Positions 1 to 9,469 of a stretch of 29,210 nucleotides of DNA are shown one piece after another (position 1 is the stretch's first letter; each line of letters opens with the position of its first letter). A program made the position numbers and the translations under genes. The notes beneath the pieces are model-generated. The model did no database searches, was not told where the DNA came from, and saw only the letters and a program-made list of their open reading frames with translations. This DNA comes from Poteriospumella lacustris (taxonomy: Eukaryota; Sar; Chrysophyceae; Chromulinales; Dinobryaceae): positions 1-29,210 of the forward strand of contig SMOI01000015.1 of NCBI GenBank assembly GCA_008000375.1, in the 5' to 3' direction.

Positions 1-77
1 CTGTGGCTGTGGCTGTGGCTGTGGCTGTGGCTGTGGCTGTGGCTGTGGCTGTGGCTGTGGCTGTGGCTGTGGCTGTG
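1..77. repeat. CTGTGG hexanucleotide microsatellite
   Basis: About twelve and a half uninterrupted copies of CTGTGG begin at the window edge, so the full length is unknown. The repeat lies inside an intron. Other introns of this window are also rich in CTGTGT/CTGTCT units, so this looks like an expanded version of the local intron composition. Confidence 0.95.
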
Positions 78-115
78 CACCGACTAACTGCGACCGTTTG
101 CTGTGTGCCGCACAG
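1..115 (+). other. 3' part of an intron of the polymerase gene
   Basis: After the microsatellite comes a CTAAC branch-point-like sequence near 83-87, then a stretch ending in GCCGCACAG at 115. The open frame that follows at 116 continues the polymerase gene. A CTAAC about 28 nt before the AG also occurs in a Nup93 intron here, which supports the call. The gene must therefore extend to the left of the window. Confidence 0.7.
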
Positions 116-3100
116 GCGAAGGACTCGATCGCCACCGACGTGCTCCTCGGCGACGACACCGACGACGTTGACGCGGACAACGACCAGAGCGACACCGACG
201 AGGCGGCGGGGCGCCACGTGACGCGTCGCGACGAAGCGGCCGACGGACGCCCCACCAAAGTCGCGAAGACGGAGGGCGACGTGCTGCAGCTGCGGATGGG
301 CGGGCTCACGGCGATGCTCGTCCACAACGCGCAGACGCTGCTCGCGCAACGTGGCGCCACCACCACCGCCGCGGCTACCGCTGCCGCTGCCGCTGCCACA
401 GCGGCCGCCGTGAGCGACGGTGGCGGCGGGGCGGCGGAGAGCGACGCGGCGGCGGTGGCGATGGACGTTGACGACGCCGACGAGCCGTGGGACGACGCCG
501 CCGTGCTGCGAGCCGTTGAACGCGCCGAGCGCGACTTCGCCGCTCCACCGTCGAGGGCTACGGCTGCTGCAGCGAGCGACGGCAACGGTGACGAAGTCGA
601 CGACGAAGACGACGACGATGACGACAGCAGCGACGCCGCCGATGACGACGCCGACGGTGACGATGGCAGCGACGGCAGCGACGCCAGCGACGTCGACGTG
701 AGCATCGACGAGCTGCTCGAGCCCCACGCGGCCGCGGTGCAGAGCCAACGCGACGCCGACGTCGTCGTCCCGTTGCACGAGCTCTGCGCCAGCGACGAAG
801 ACGACGACGCTGACGACCCCAACGGCTACGGCTACGATGGCGACGACGGCGCTGGCGCTGGCGGCGCGGGCTACGGCGACGGAGCCTTCGCGTCGACCGG
901 AGCGGCGGTGTTCACGCCGCGGTCGGTGACGCTGTCCACGCAACAGACCGTCGTCCGCCGCGCCGCCCGCCCCGACCGCCTCCTCACCGTTCGCATCCGG
1001 TCGACGCCGACCGCTGCCCCTGCCACCGCCGCTGCCACCGCCGCTGCCACCGCCACCGCCACCGCCACCGCCACCGCGAGGGCAGCTGGCGGCGGTGGCG
1101 GCGGAAGCGGCGCCGCGTGGGAGGCGATCGTCTGCGCGTCGGACCTGCCGCAGCTGCTCAGCGACCTCGAGGCGGTCTCGGCGATTCGACCGATGCGAAC
1201 GTCGCCTGCCGCTGCGTCTGGCGCCAGCGGCAGCGGTGTGCGCTCGTTCGCCTTCGTCGCGCCGGTCGACAGCGCCGAGCTGCCGCCGCCGTCGCCGACC
1301 GCAGCGACGGCGCGTCGCGGTCCTCGTCGCCCGCTTGACGCGGACGCGGACGGTGCCGCGTTTGATGGCGTCGCCGACGGACGGTGGGGCTCGCTGACGG
1401 TCGACGTGGCGCCCCTCGGCGAAGAGGTCGACGACGCAGCGCCGGTCGTGCGCCTCTCCACCGTCGCCCTCGCGGCAGAGCCACCGCCGCCACCGCCGCC
1501 GATGGCGTCGCAGGGGCGGCAGGAGGACGAGAACAGCTTTCGACGAGGAGCTGCTGCTGCGGGCCGTCGAGCGGGCGAGCACGCGCAGCCACCGGCCACC
1601 GCCGCCCGTCGACACGTCGCCTTCCACGCCGCCACCGCCGCCCCCGCCGCTTCACCAGCACCGCCGCCGTCGCAGCGGTCGCAGCGGCGCGACCGCCCGG
1701 CGCAGCGCCAGCCGCCGCCGCCGCCGGCCGAGCGAAGCTGTCGCCGTTTCTGACGCCGTTCGCCGCCGCCACCGCCGCCGCTGGCACCGGCGCTGGCGCT
1801 GCGCCGCGGCCGCTGCTGACGCCGGGCACGTACCTGTACCACCCCGAGGCGCGCCGGCGCCAGCTGCTCGACGCCGCGGCCATCGGCAGCGTCCACCGAC
1901 CGACGACGCTCTTCGCCGTCGACGACGCGTCGCAGCTGCTGCGCCAGCTGCAGGCGCAGCTGCCGCCCGCCGCCGCCGCCGTCGCCGCCGAGGTGACGCG
2001 GCTGCGCGTCGCGTCGCTGCATCGCTCCGCCGCGGCCTTCGCCGCCTTCGTCGCGCAGGTGGCGACGCACCGCTGCGTCGCCTTCGAACTCGTCTTCCGC
2101 GACCTGCCGCTGCGCCTCGCTAGCGGCGGCGGCGGCGGCGGCGGTGGCGGCGGTGGCGGCGGGGTGCACGCGCTGTGTCGTGGACGCAGCTCGTCTCGGC
2201 GGCCTGTGCGCCGGCCGTCAACGTCACCGGCGGCCTCGGCGACCTGGCGCTGCCGCACGTGCTGCACGACGTCGTCGCGTCCGCCACCCTCAAGCGACGC
2301 AGCGGCGGCGGGGGCGGCGGGGGCGGCGGGGGCGGCGGGGTGCTGCGCGGCGTCGTGTTCTACTGCGGCGGCGGCGGCGAGGCGTTTCATCTGCCGCTGC
2401 CCGCCGTGGCCCTCGTCGACGAAGCGGCCGCCGATCGCTGGTGCCAGCGCTACGCGTCGCAGGCGCAGGCGGCGGGCGGCGGTGGCTGCGACTGGGCGCG
2501 GCTGCCGTGGCGACTGGTCGTGCGCATCGCGCGGTTCGTGGGCTTCGACCGCGAGCTCTGCGTCGCGCCGCATCTGCGTCGCTACTTCGAAAGCGGCGGC
2601 GGCTACGAGGCGGCCGCCGCTGCCGACGCAGCGACGATGACACCGCCGCCGCCGCTGCCGCCGCTGCCGCCGCTGAACGCGATGGGCAGCGTGTGTCGCG
2701 TGTGGGCGGTCGCGAGTCGCATCGCGGCGCTGCACACGTGGCGCCGCGGCGGGGCGCTGCCGTGGCGGCTGTGCAACGCGCTGTGCCGCGACCCGGCGCT
2801 GTGCAAACTCGCGACGCAGCTGGCGCCGAAGCTGACGGCGCTGCGCGAACGCGACGTGCTGGCGCAGTCGCCGTTCGTCGACCCGTCGCTGGGCGTCGCG
2901 CTGCTGCCCGCGGCGGTGCAGGCGACGCTGCGCAGCCGGTTCACGTGGCCGCGCGCCTGGCTCGTCGCCCAGCGGCAGCGTTCGCAGCGACCCGGCGGAG
3001 GCGGCGATGGCGGCGACGGCGGCGGGGTCCTCGTGGCGGCGGTGCGGGCGGCGCTGTGTCTCTTCGCGTCGCTGGCGGTGGAGGCGCAGTTGCAGCGCCA

Positions 3101-5989
3101 CGGCGCGGCCGACGTCTTCCACCGCGTCGAGATGCCGCTGACGCCGGTCGTCGCCGATCTGGCGGCCAACGGCGTCGCCTGCGACCTGCGCTTCCTGCGC
3201 CGCCTGAAGACGCAGCTCGACGACCGCCAGCGCACGCTCGACCGCCTCGTGCACCGCTACGTCGCCATCGTCGCCGCCGCCACCGCCGCTACCGCCGCCT
3301 CTGCGACCGCTGCCACTGCGACGGCCACGACGCCGCGCTACAACCTCGACGCGGTGGAGGACGTGCGCGCGCTGCTGCGGCGCCTGCCGCCGCTCCCCGC
3401 CGACGCCACCGCCACCGCTGCGACCACCGACGGCGCGGCCACCGCTACCGCTGCGGCCACGTCGAGCGCTGCGGCCACGTCGAGCGCTGCGGCCACGTCG
3501 AGCGCGTGGAGCAGCGGCAAACACGGCGCCCTCGCCGCCCTCGCGGCCCTCGCCGCCGCCCCCACCGCGGCCGTTGACGTCGACGTTGACAGCGACGACG
3601 GCGACGGCGACGGCGACGGGGCCGGTGACGGCGACGGGGCCGGCGACGAGCACATCGTGCGGCGCTGGGTCCGCGAGCACCGGCGCCACGCGAAGGCGCT
3701 GCCGATGGTCGCGTCGATGCTGCGGCACCAGCGACGCGGCCGCGTGCACAGCGCCGTGCACCAGCTCGGCACCGTCACCGGGCGGCTGATCGTGTCGCAC
3801 CCGCCGCTGCAGCAGCTGCCGAAGGACGCGACGCAGGTCGCCGTCCGCCGCATGAGCCTCGCCGAAGAGGTGCTCGTCGCGTGGCTCGACGCGCATCCGA
3901 CGGCCGCCACCGCGACGGCTACGGCGGTGAGGCCAGCGCAGTGGCCGGCGTTCGTCGCGCAGGTGAACCGCTCGCTACGCGAACGAGCAACCGCCGCTGC
4001 AGCCGCCACCGCCGCTGCCGCCGCTGCCGCAAGGTCCGCGTCGACTGGCGGCGGCGGCGGCGGCGGCGGTGGCGGTGGTGGCGAGTGGGTGCGCGTGCTG
4101 CCCGCGGCGGGGCCCGCCGCCCCGGCGGCGACTCCGGCGGCGGTGGCCGACGCGTACGTCATCGGCGTCCTCGTCGCCATCGCCGAGGCCCCGCCGCTGC
4201 CACCGCCGCCACCGTCACGGCGACGAGTTTCGCGGGTGTGTCGCTGCCGCGGCCGCTGGTCGGTGTCGTGCGCCTCAGCGGCGGCGGCGGCGGCGCCGGT
4301 GTCGCGGGGGCGGCGGCGGTGACACAGACGTTTCCGCTGTCGCGGCTGTGTCGCGTGCACGCGGCGCTCGCCGCGGACCCCGCCGAGGTCGCGTTGCTGG
4401 CGCAGCTCGGCGACCTCGACCGCCGCCAGCTGCTGCAGACCGCCGCCACCGCCACCGCCGCGGCGGCTGCGCTCCGACCGGGCGCCCTCCACCGCCGCGA
4501 CACCGCCGCCGACGCGGACGGCGACTTCGACCGGCAGCGTGTCGCGCTGTGCCGCGCGCACCGTCGCCTATACACGACGCAGCCGCTTCGCCGCGGCATC
4601 GTGGCGGCGCCGGGCTACGTCCTCGTCGCGGCCGACTACCGCCAGATCGAACTGCGCGTCCTGGCGCATCTGTCGCAGGACGCCGACCTCTGCGCCGCCT
4701 TCGACGGTGACGGCGACGTCTTCGAGCGGTTGGCGCGCCGTTGGCGGGGCGGCACGTCGTCGTCGGTGGCGCAGGTGGTGACGCCCCGCGAGCGGCAGCG
4801 GGTGAAGCAGGTCTGTTACGCGTATCTCTACGGCGCGGGGCCGGCGTTGATCGCGGCGCAGGGCCACGTGACGCTGGAAGAGGCCGAGCACATGCTCCGC
4901 GATTTCGACGCGGCGTTTCCGGGGCTCGGTCGCTTTGTGGCGCGGGTGAAGGACGAGGCGCGCCGCGCGGGCTGCGTCTACACGATGCTCGGCCGGCCGC
5001 GCTGGCTGCCCGAGCTGCTGCCCGCCACCGCCGGCAGTGCGAAGCAGCGCAGTGCCGGCGAGCGACGCGCGGTGAACACGCTCTGCCAGGGCTCGGCCGC
5101 CGACCTCATCAAGGTACCGTGTGTCCCTCTGTGTCTCGCTGTGTGTCTCACTGTGTGTCTCACTGTATGTCTCACTGTGTCTCCGTCTCTGTCTCTTTCT
5201 CTGTCTCTGTCTCTGTGGCTGTCTCTGTCTGTGACGCAGCTGGCGATGATCAACATCCACAGTCACCTGGAGCAGTGGTCCCACGACGACACCGCCACCG
5301 CCGCCACCGCCGCCACCGCCGCCCCCGCCGCCGCCGCCGCGGCGATGCACTTTCGCCAGCGCCGCTCGTGTCCCGGCGCAGGCCTCTACCGGCGCCTCGA
5401 CGACGTGCGGCTGGTGCTGCAGATCCACGACGAACTCGTCTACGAGGTGCGGCCGGCGCACGTGGTGCGCGTCGCGGCGCTGGTGCGCGAGTGCATGGAA
5501 CAGGCGGTGCGCCTGCACGTGCCGCTCGCGGTGAAGCTCTCCGTCGGCGAGACCTGGGCCACGCTCACGCCCTGGGAACCACCGCCGGAGCGACCGTCGG
5601 GACGGCCGGTGGCGGTGGCGGTGGCGGCGTCGCAGACGGAGACGACGACGTGCGACGTCAGCGCGTTGGCGGCCCACGACGGCGACGTGAGCATGGCGCT
5701 CGACGCCAGCGGCCTGCTGGACGGGACCGACACCGCCGCTGACGTCGCCGCGGACGAAGTAGCCACGGCAGCAGCAGCGGCAACAGCGACGCGGCAGCGC
5801 ACGACGCCGTCGCAACGCCGCGCGGCGGGCGCAGCGACGGCGACGTCGCCGCTGTCACCGACCGACGCGGACATCTTCCCGCCGCTGCTGCCCTCCGCCG
5901 CGGTGGCTCCGCTACGGCCACCGGTGGCTCCACCGGCGCCCTGGCGGCCGCCCACCATCGCGAAGAACCTCTTCGGCCCCGACCGCTGA
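116..5989 (+). CDS. POLQ: Family A DNA polymerase, theta/nu type (5' end outside window)
   Basis: This is a DNA polymerase of the Pol I family, likely acting in the nucleus in theta-mediated end joining. All catalytic motifs are intact: motif A (DYRQIELR, about 4634-4657), the O-helix (RQRVKQVCYAYLYG, about 4797-4840), QGSAADLIK before 5113, and motif C HDELVYEV near 5425-5450. A TGRL motif followed by a QQLPKD segment near 3775-3830 and a degenerate exonuclease-like region with a GVVFYCGGG strand near 2350 also fit theta/nu. The first 1.7 kb encodes acidic, Ala/Asp-rich disordered sequence, like the central region of Pol theta; a helicase part, if present, is outside the window. A clear intron is 5114-5239. 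The frame also changes near 1530, 1600-1735, 2121-2190 and 4154-4280. The last can be explained by an intron 4154-4278 (GTACGT..CTCAG); the others are unresolved introns or indels. The stop is TGA at 5987. POLN is the main alternative. Confidence 0.85.
3450..3503 (+). repeat. 18-bp coding tandem repeat, three copies
   Basis: Three nearly exact 18-bp units in a row encode AATSSA three times within a non-conserved insertion of the polymerase domain, between the theta-like palm entry segment and the TGRL motif. It is a local in-frame expansion with no obvious function. Confidence 0.85.
5114..5239 (+). other. Intron of the polymerase gene, multiple of three and stop-free
   Basis: The intron starts GTACCG directly after QGSAADLIK and ends GTGACGCAG before the LAMINIHS segment; both sides match conserved polymerase sequence. 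The interior is made of GTGTCTC/CTGTCT units. Its length is 126 nt (42 codons) with no in-frame stop, so retention would only insert a Leu/Ser/Val-rich stretch between motifs B and C. Confidence 0.85.
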
Positions 5990-6663
5990 CCCCGCAGATC
6001 TCAGGGCACATGTACATAGCCGACGACCGCGGTCCACTGCGTGTCCCTCAGTGAACGTTATACCCATTGTACATACTTAACTGGGCAGAGAGACAGTCTC
6101 TCTCCGCCACACAGACACACTCTCTCTGTGCTCTCTCACTCTCTCGTTCAGGTCGCAGGGCTCAGGTCGCAGGGCTCACATACGTTACGGGTGCCACTCA
6201 CTGCTCACGGCTCACTGCAGCAGCAGTGTCCCAGCACAGACATATCTGGGTAATTCTGGGGCGGCCTCGCTGAGAGGGTCCACAGCGCACAGCGCCGGTG
6301 GCGGTGTCCGTCGGTTTCAGTCCGTCGGTCACGCGGCGCCGGCCGTTTCTCTTTGCCTCGTCGCCGTCTCCGCCGCCGAGCGGCAGCAGTTGGCACCGAC
6401 TCGACTCGGTCAACGACAACGACGATAAATAAAAAACCAAACGCTGCGAGACTGCCGTGTGCTGCCTGCCGTGTGCTGTCATTCTTGTATTGTGAGAGGA
6501 TATCTGTCGCTGTCGTCGTCGTCGGTGATAGCACGAGCGACTTGGCGTTGGCGTTGGCGTAGGTTGATCGCAGAGCACTTTCAGAATTTGAGTCGTCGGA
6601 GCAGAGAACGTTCAGGACGTCCCGCAGGCGGTTGGCTTTGAACAGTCCCGCAAGTATATCAAC
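5990..6663. other. Intergenic region between polymerase and the 6664 gene
   Basis: There is no supported gene here. It holds the polymerase 3' UTR, CT-rich runs near 6095-6145, a 14-bp direct duplication at about 6149-6176, and an AT-rich GATAAATAAAAAACC tract at 6423-6437, which could be a promoter element of the next gene or a polyadenylation region. Short ORFs on both strands show no recognisable protein. Confidence 0.6.
6149..6176. repeat. 14-bp direct repeat, two copies
   Basis: CAGGTCGCAGGGCT occurs twice back to back, just after a CT-rich run. It is non-coding and of unknown role. Confidence 0.8.
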
Positions 6664-8638
6664 ATGAGTTATTTACAACGGCTGGAGGAGGAGGTCGACA
6701 CGCGGCACGTGATCCACGACGCCATCGCGACGATCTTCGCGGCCTTCGACCAGCGCCTCGAAGATATCGAAGCGGAGAAACTAGAAGCTCCACTGGCCAC
6801 CGAATTGGCCATGGCGAAGCTACACAAACTGATCAATTTGGCGACGATGCCGTACGACGGCGTCACGCAGCCCGACGAGGTCTTCGAGCGCATGACGCCC
6901 GACGGCGAGCCCTACCCCGACAAAATCGACTCCTGGGCCCGCGGCATCGGTAAGTCTCCCGCTCTGCATAACGCACACGGTGTATCTCATGCAACTGTCT
7001 GTGTCCTGTGCCTGTGGCGGCAGTGACGACGCGGAAGGTCGTCGTGGAGGAGATCAACTTCAACAAGGGACCGCTCAGCGCGCGGTCGGGCACCCCCAGC
7101 GTCTCCAGCTACCGCTCGTCGGTCACGGGCAAGACGCGCACCAGCAGTGCCAGTCGCACGACACGGTCCTTTGGCAGCCGTGGCTCCGACCGCGACGGCA
7201 GCAAAGCGCTGGACAAAACGGGACAGATCATCGAGCTCGACGACCCCGACAACGAATTCGGCGACTTCAACGCCACCGGCTACATGTTCGACATGCTGCA
7301 GAAGGCGGTACGTTCTCTCTCTGTGTGTGTCTCTCGTGCTATAGCGAGGGCAACCGCTCACCAAACGTTGCGCCGTTGACACAGAAGCGAAAGAAGGAGA
7401 AAGGCAGCTTCGGCGGGGTCAACGCCGACGGCGAAGACGTCAAAGGCGAGTTCGAGCTGCTGCAGGAGCAAATCGCCAAAGCCGCGAAGGACCTACGAGG
7501 GAAGAAGTTCATTCTCGATCGCTACGGGCAGCCGATCGTTCTGGGCAGCGTCGATCCGAAGCGGTTGCCCGCGTTGACGACGGCGCCGAACTTGGCGGTG
7601 AAAGAGGGCGGCCACGTGGCGCCCGGCGACGTGTCGAGTCGTTCGCACTCGCGCGGCGGGGGGCTGCACCATCACACGGGCCATGGCGGAGGAAAGGTCT
7701 CGCCGCGCACGCAGAAGATCGAAGAGGAACAAGCGGCGATCGCGCTGATGCGGCAGCAGCACGGACAGGCCGCGCCGGGCGGCGACCCCGGCGGCAAGAA
7801 ACGTCAATTCGTCCGCGTGGCGGGCTCCCGCGGCGTCGATGAGGCGTCGTTTATGCCGACGTTGTCGTTGGCCACGACGCTGTCGGGCGTCGAGCACATC
7901 CCGCGGGTGAACCCGGGCGTCATCGTGCGGTCGAAGACGTCGACGAAGGCGGGCGACGCCATCTCCGAGGACCCCAAACACATCTCGCGCAAGACGCTGC
8001 TCGCCAAGACCGCGCAGCAGCCACCGCTCGGTGGGCTGTCGCAGACATCGTTGAACAGTGCCGGTGGTGGCGGGTCGACGTCGTTGTTCAGCCCCGGCAC
8101 GCGCAGTCAGCAGGGCCTCACCGTCGGCTTCCAAGAGAGCTCCTACGCGCCGGACCTGGCCGACGTGCAGGCGTCGATCGACTCGCTGCCCGACTTCAAC
8201 CGACTCGAAGGCAGCCGCAAGGTCGTACGCGTCGACGAGGTGCGCGATTGGACCGACGCAGAGCTGGGCCTGGGCCCGTACGAGCCGCCGTCGTCGTCGT
8301 CGCAGACGTCGTCGCAGGTGCTCGGCGGACCGGCGTCGCCCGACAGCCGCGTGTCGCAGGGCAAGCTGCCGCAGAAGCCCACCGAGCGACAAGACCAGAA
8401 CATTCGACTGCTACGCGGCAGCCCGGACAAGGGCAAGCCGAAGGACCGCGACCAGCCGAAGAACGTGCACCCGGTCGCCCAGCGGAAGCATCTGCCGGCG
8501 CCGCCGCTGGGCCACACGACGGGCCACGGCCTCAGCATCGACAAGTTCTACGAAAAGCAGCAGCAACAGCAACAGGGCGGCGACTCGTTGAATGGCGGAG
8601 ACCCCCATAGCAACTGGACGGAGCAGTGGCGCAACTGA
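6664..8638 (+). CDS. Largely disordered protein, possible C2orf81-like N-terminus
   Basis: There are three exons: 6664-6949, 7024-7307 and 7385-8638, with introns of 74 and 77 nt (GTAAGT..GGCAG; GTACGT..CACAG). The splice phases join cleanly and give 607 aa. The ATG at 6664 opens a helical, acidic N-terminal domain of about 95 residues that ends IDSWARGIV across the first splice. That tail and the preceding layout recall C2orf81 (DUF4639) proteins, but the match is short and made from memory. From about residue 100 the protein is Ser/Gly/Lys-rich and low in complexity, with a run of glutamines near the C-terminus and the end EQWRN. Function is unknown. A decayed inverted copy of the last exon lies at about 9150-9265. 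The gene is convergent with Nup93. Confidence 0.8.
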
Positions 8639-8742
8639 CCGCGGCCGACGTCGGTGGCACTGGCAGCGATGGCGCTGGCGGTGGCGGTGACTTTGTAACG
8701 TGAAACGTTTCGTTTTTCTGAGTTAATTCGCACTGCGAACGC

Positions 8743-8791
8743 TGTCTCCTCGTGTGTCTCCTCGTGTGTGTCTCCTCGTGTGTGTTTCCGT
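8743..8791. repeat. CTCCTCGTGTGT imperfect tandem repeat
   Basis: Three units of CTCCTCGTGTGT, with GT additions between them, lie about 105 nt after the stop codon of the upstream gene. They resemble the GTGTCTC units of the introns in this window. Confidence 0.8.
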
Positions 8792-9149
8792 GTGGGGTTT
8801 GACTTGTTACGGGCCGTGTGGTGCGTGGTCGGGGGCGGGGGGCTGGCGTGTCGACTGGTGCCGCGGTGGACCGCACCGTCGCCCTCTTCGCTCATCGCCC
8901 GCGGTCGTACCATACAGATCTGCACCGCGTCGTCACTACACCGCAGCGCTACACCACGCTACACCACGATATACCACGCTATGCTACGCGACGTGCAGCA
9001 CGAGGCCACGGCCACAGCACCGTCGCATCGACCGTTTCACATATTCGTCACCGTCGCCGTCACCCGCCGCCTCTGTCGGCTTCGCACTGCCCGTTCGCTC
9101 ACGCCCGCTCTGCTCTGGGTACCGTATTCGCTGCGTACTCCCTATTCGC

Positions 9150-9265
9150 CTACCCGCCGCCCGTTTCGTTCTCGCGGCTTTTCGTAGAACTGGTCGATGC
9201 TGAGGCCGCGGACCGTCACCGTCACCGTCACCGTCACCGTCACCGTCACCGTCGCTGGGCCACCT
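9150..9265 (-). pseudogene. Decayed inverted copy of the 3' exon of the 6664-8638 gene
   Basis: On the minus strand 9177-9210 matches 8525-8558 with 2 differences in 34 nt and encodes GLSIDQFYEK against GLSIDKFYEK in the gene. Similarity continues more weakly on both sides: a GCCCAGCG block before it (about 9253-9262) and an AAC..AAC..GGGCGGCG pattern after it. In the copy a GGTGAC hexamer expansion replaces the segment between the two blocks. It has no start or long frame of its own. Confidence 0.7.
9213..9253. repeat. CCGTCA hexanucleotide microsatellite
   Basis: About seven copies of CCGTCA sit inside the decayed inverted exon copy and separate its two matching blocks, so the expansion probably arose after the duplication. 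Confidence 0.9.
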
Positions 9266-9469
9266 CCCGTCGCTCGCGGTCCACCACCGTGTCCTACGTT
9301 CACACACCAAGCACCACACAAACAAACACAGAGATACACAGAGATACACACACAGAGGGAGAGAGAGAAGAGGGCGAACAGGCCAACGGTTTAGAAGTTA
9401 CAGCCACGGCGACGGCTACAGCCACTGACACCGCCACGGCTACGACTACGGCGACGGCAACGGGGCCGG

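Larger units (their letters stand above)
8639..9469. other. Convergent intergenic region, repeat-rich
   Basis: This region holds the 3' flanks of the 6664-8638 gene (+) and Nup93 (-). It contains a TCCTCGTGTGT-type tandem repeat, CTACACCACG repeats near 8948-8985, a decayed inverted copy of the neighbouring exon, a CCGTCA microsatellite and a GGCTAC/GGCGAC-rich tract at 9400-9478. The open frames seen here are low-complexity by-products. Confidence 0.6.

Noticed and set aside
1158-3896. 912-codon open frame on the minus strand over the polymerase gene
   Set aside because: It is Arg/Ala/Gly low-complexity sequence, a product of high GC opposite a real gene. The plus strand carries the conserved polymerase.
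6041-6273. Two short plus-strand frames after the polymerase
   Set aside because: They are CT-repeat translations in the 3' flank, without family or codon signature.
7493-8392. 299-codon minus-strand frame opposite the 6664-8638 gene
   Set aside because: Arg-rich, no domain, and the plus-strand frame joins two upstream exons with correct phases and good splice sites.
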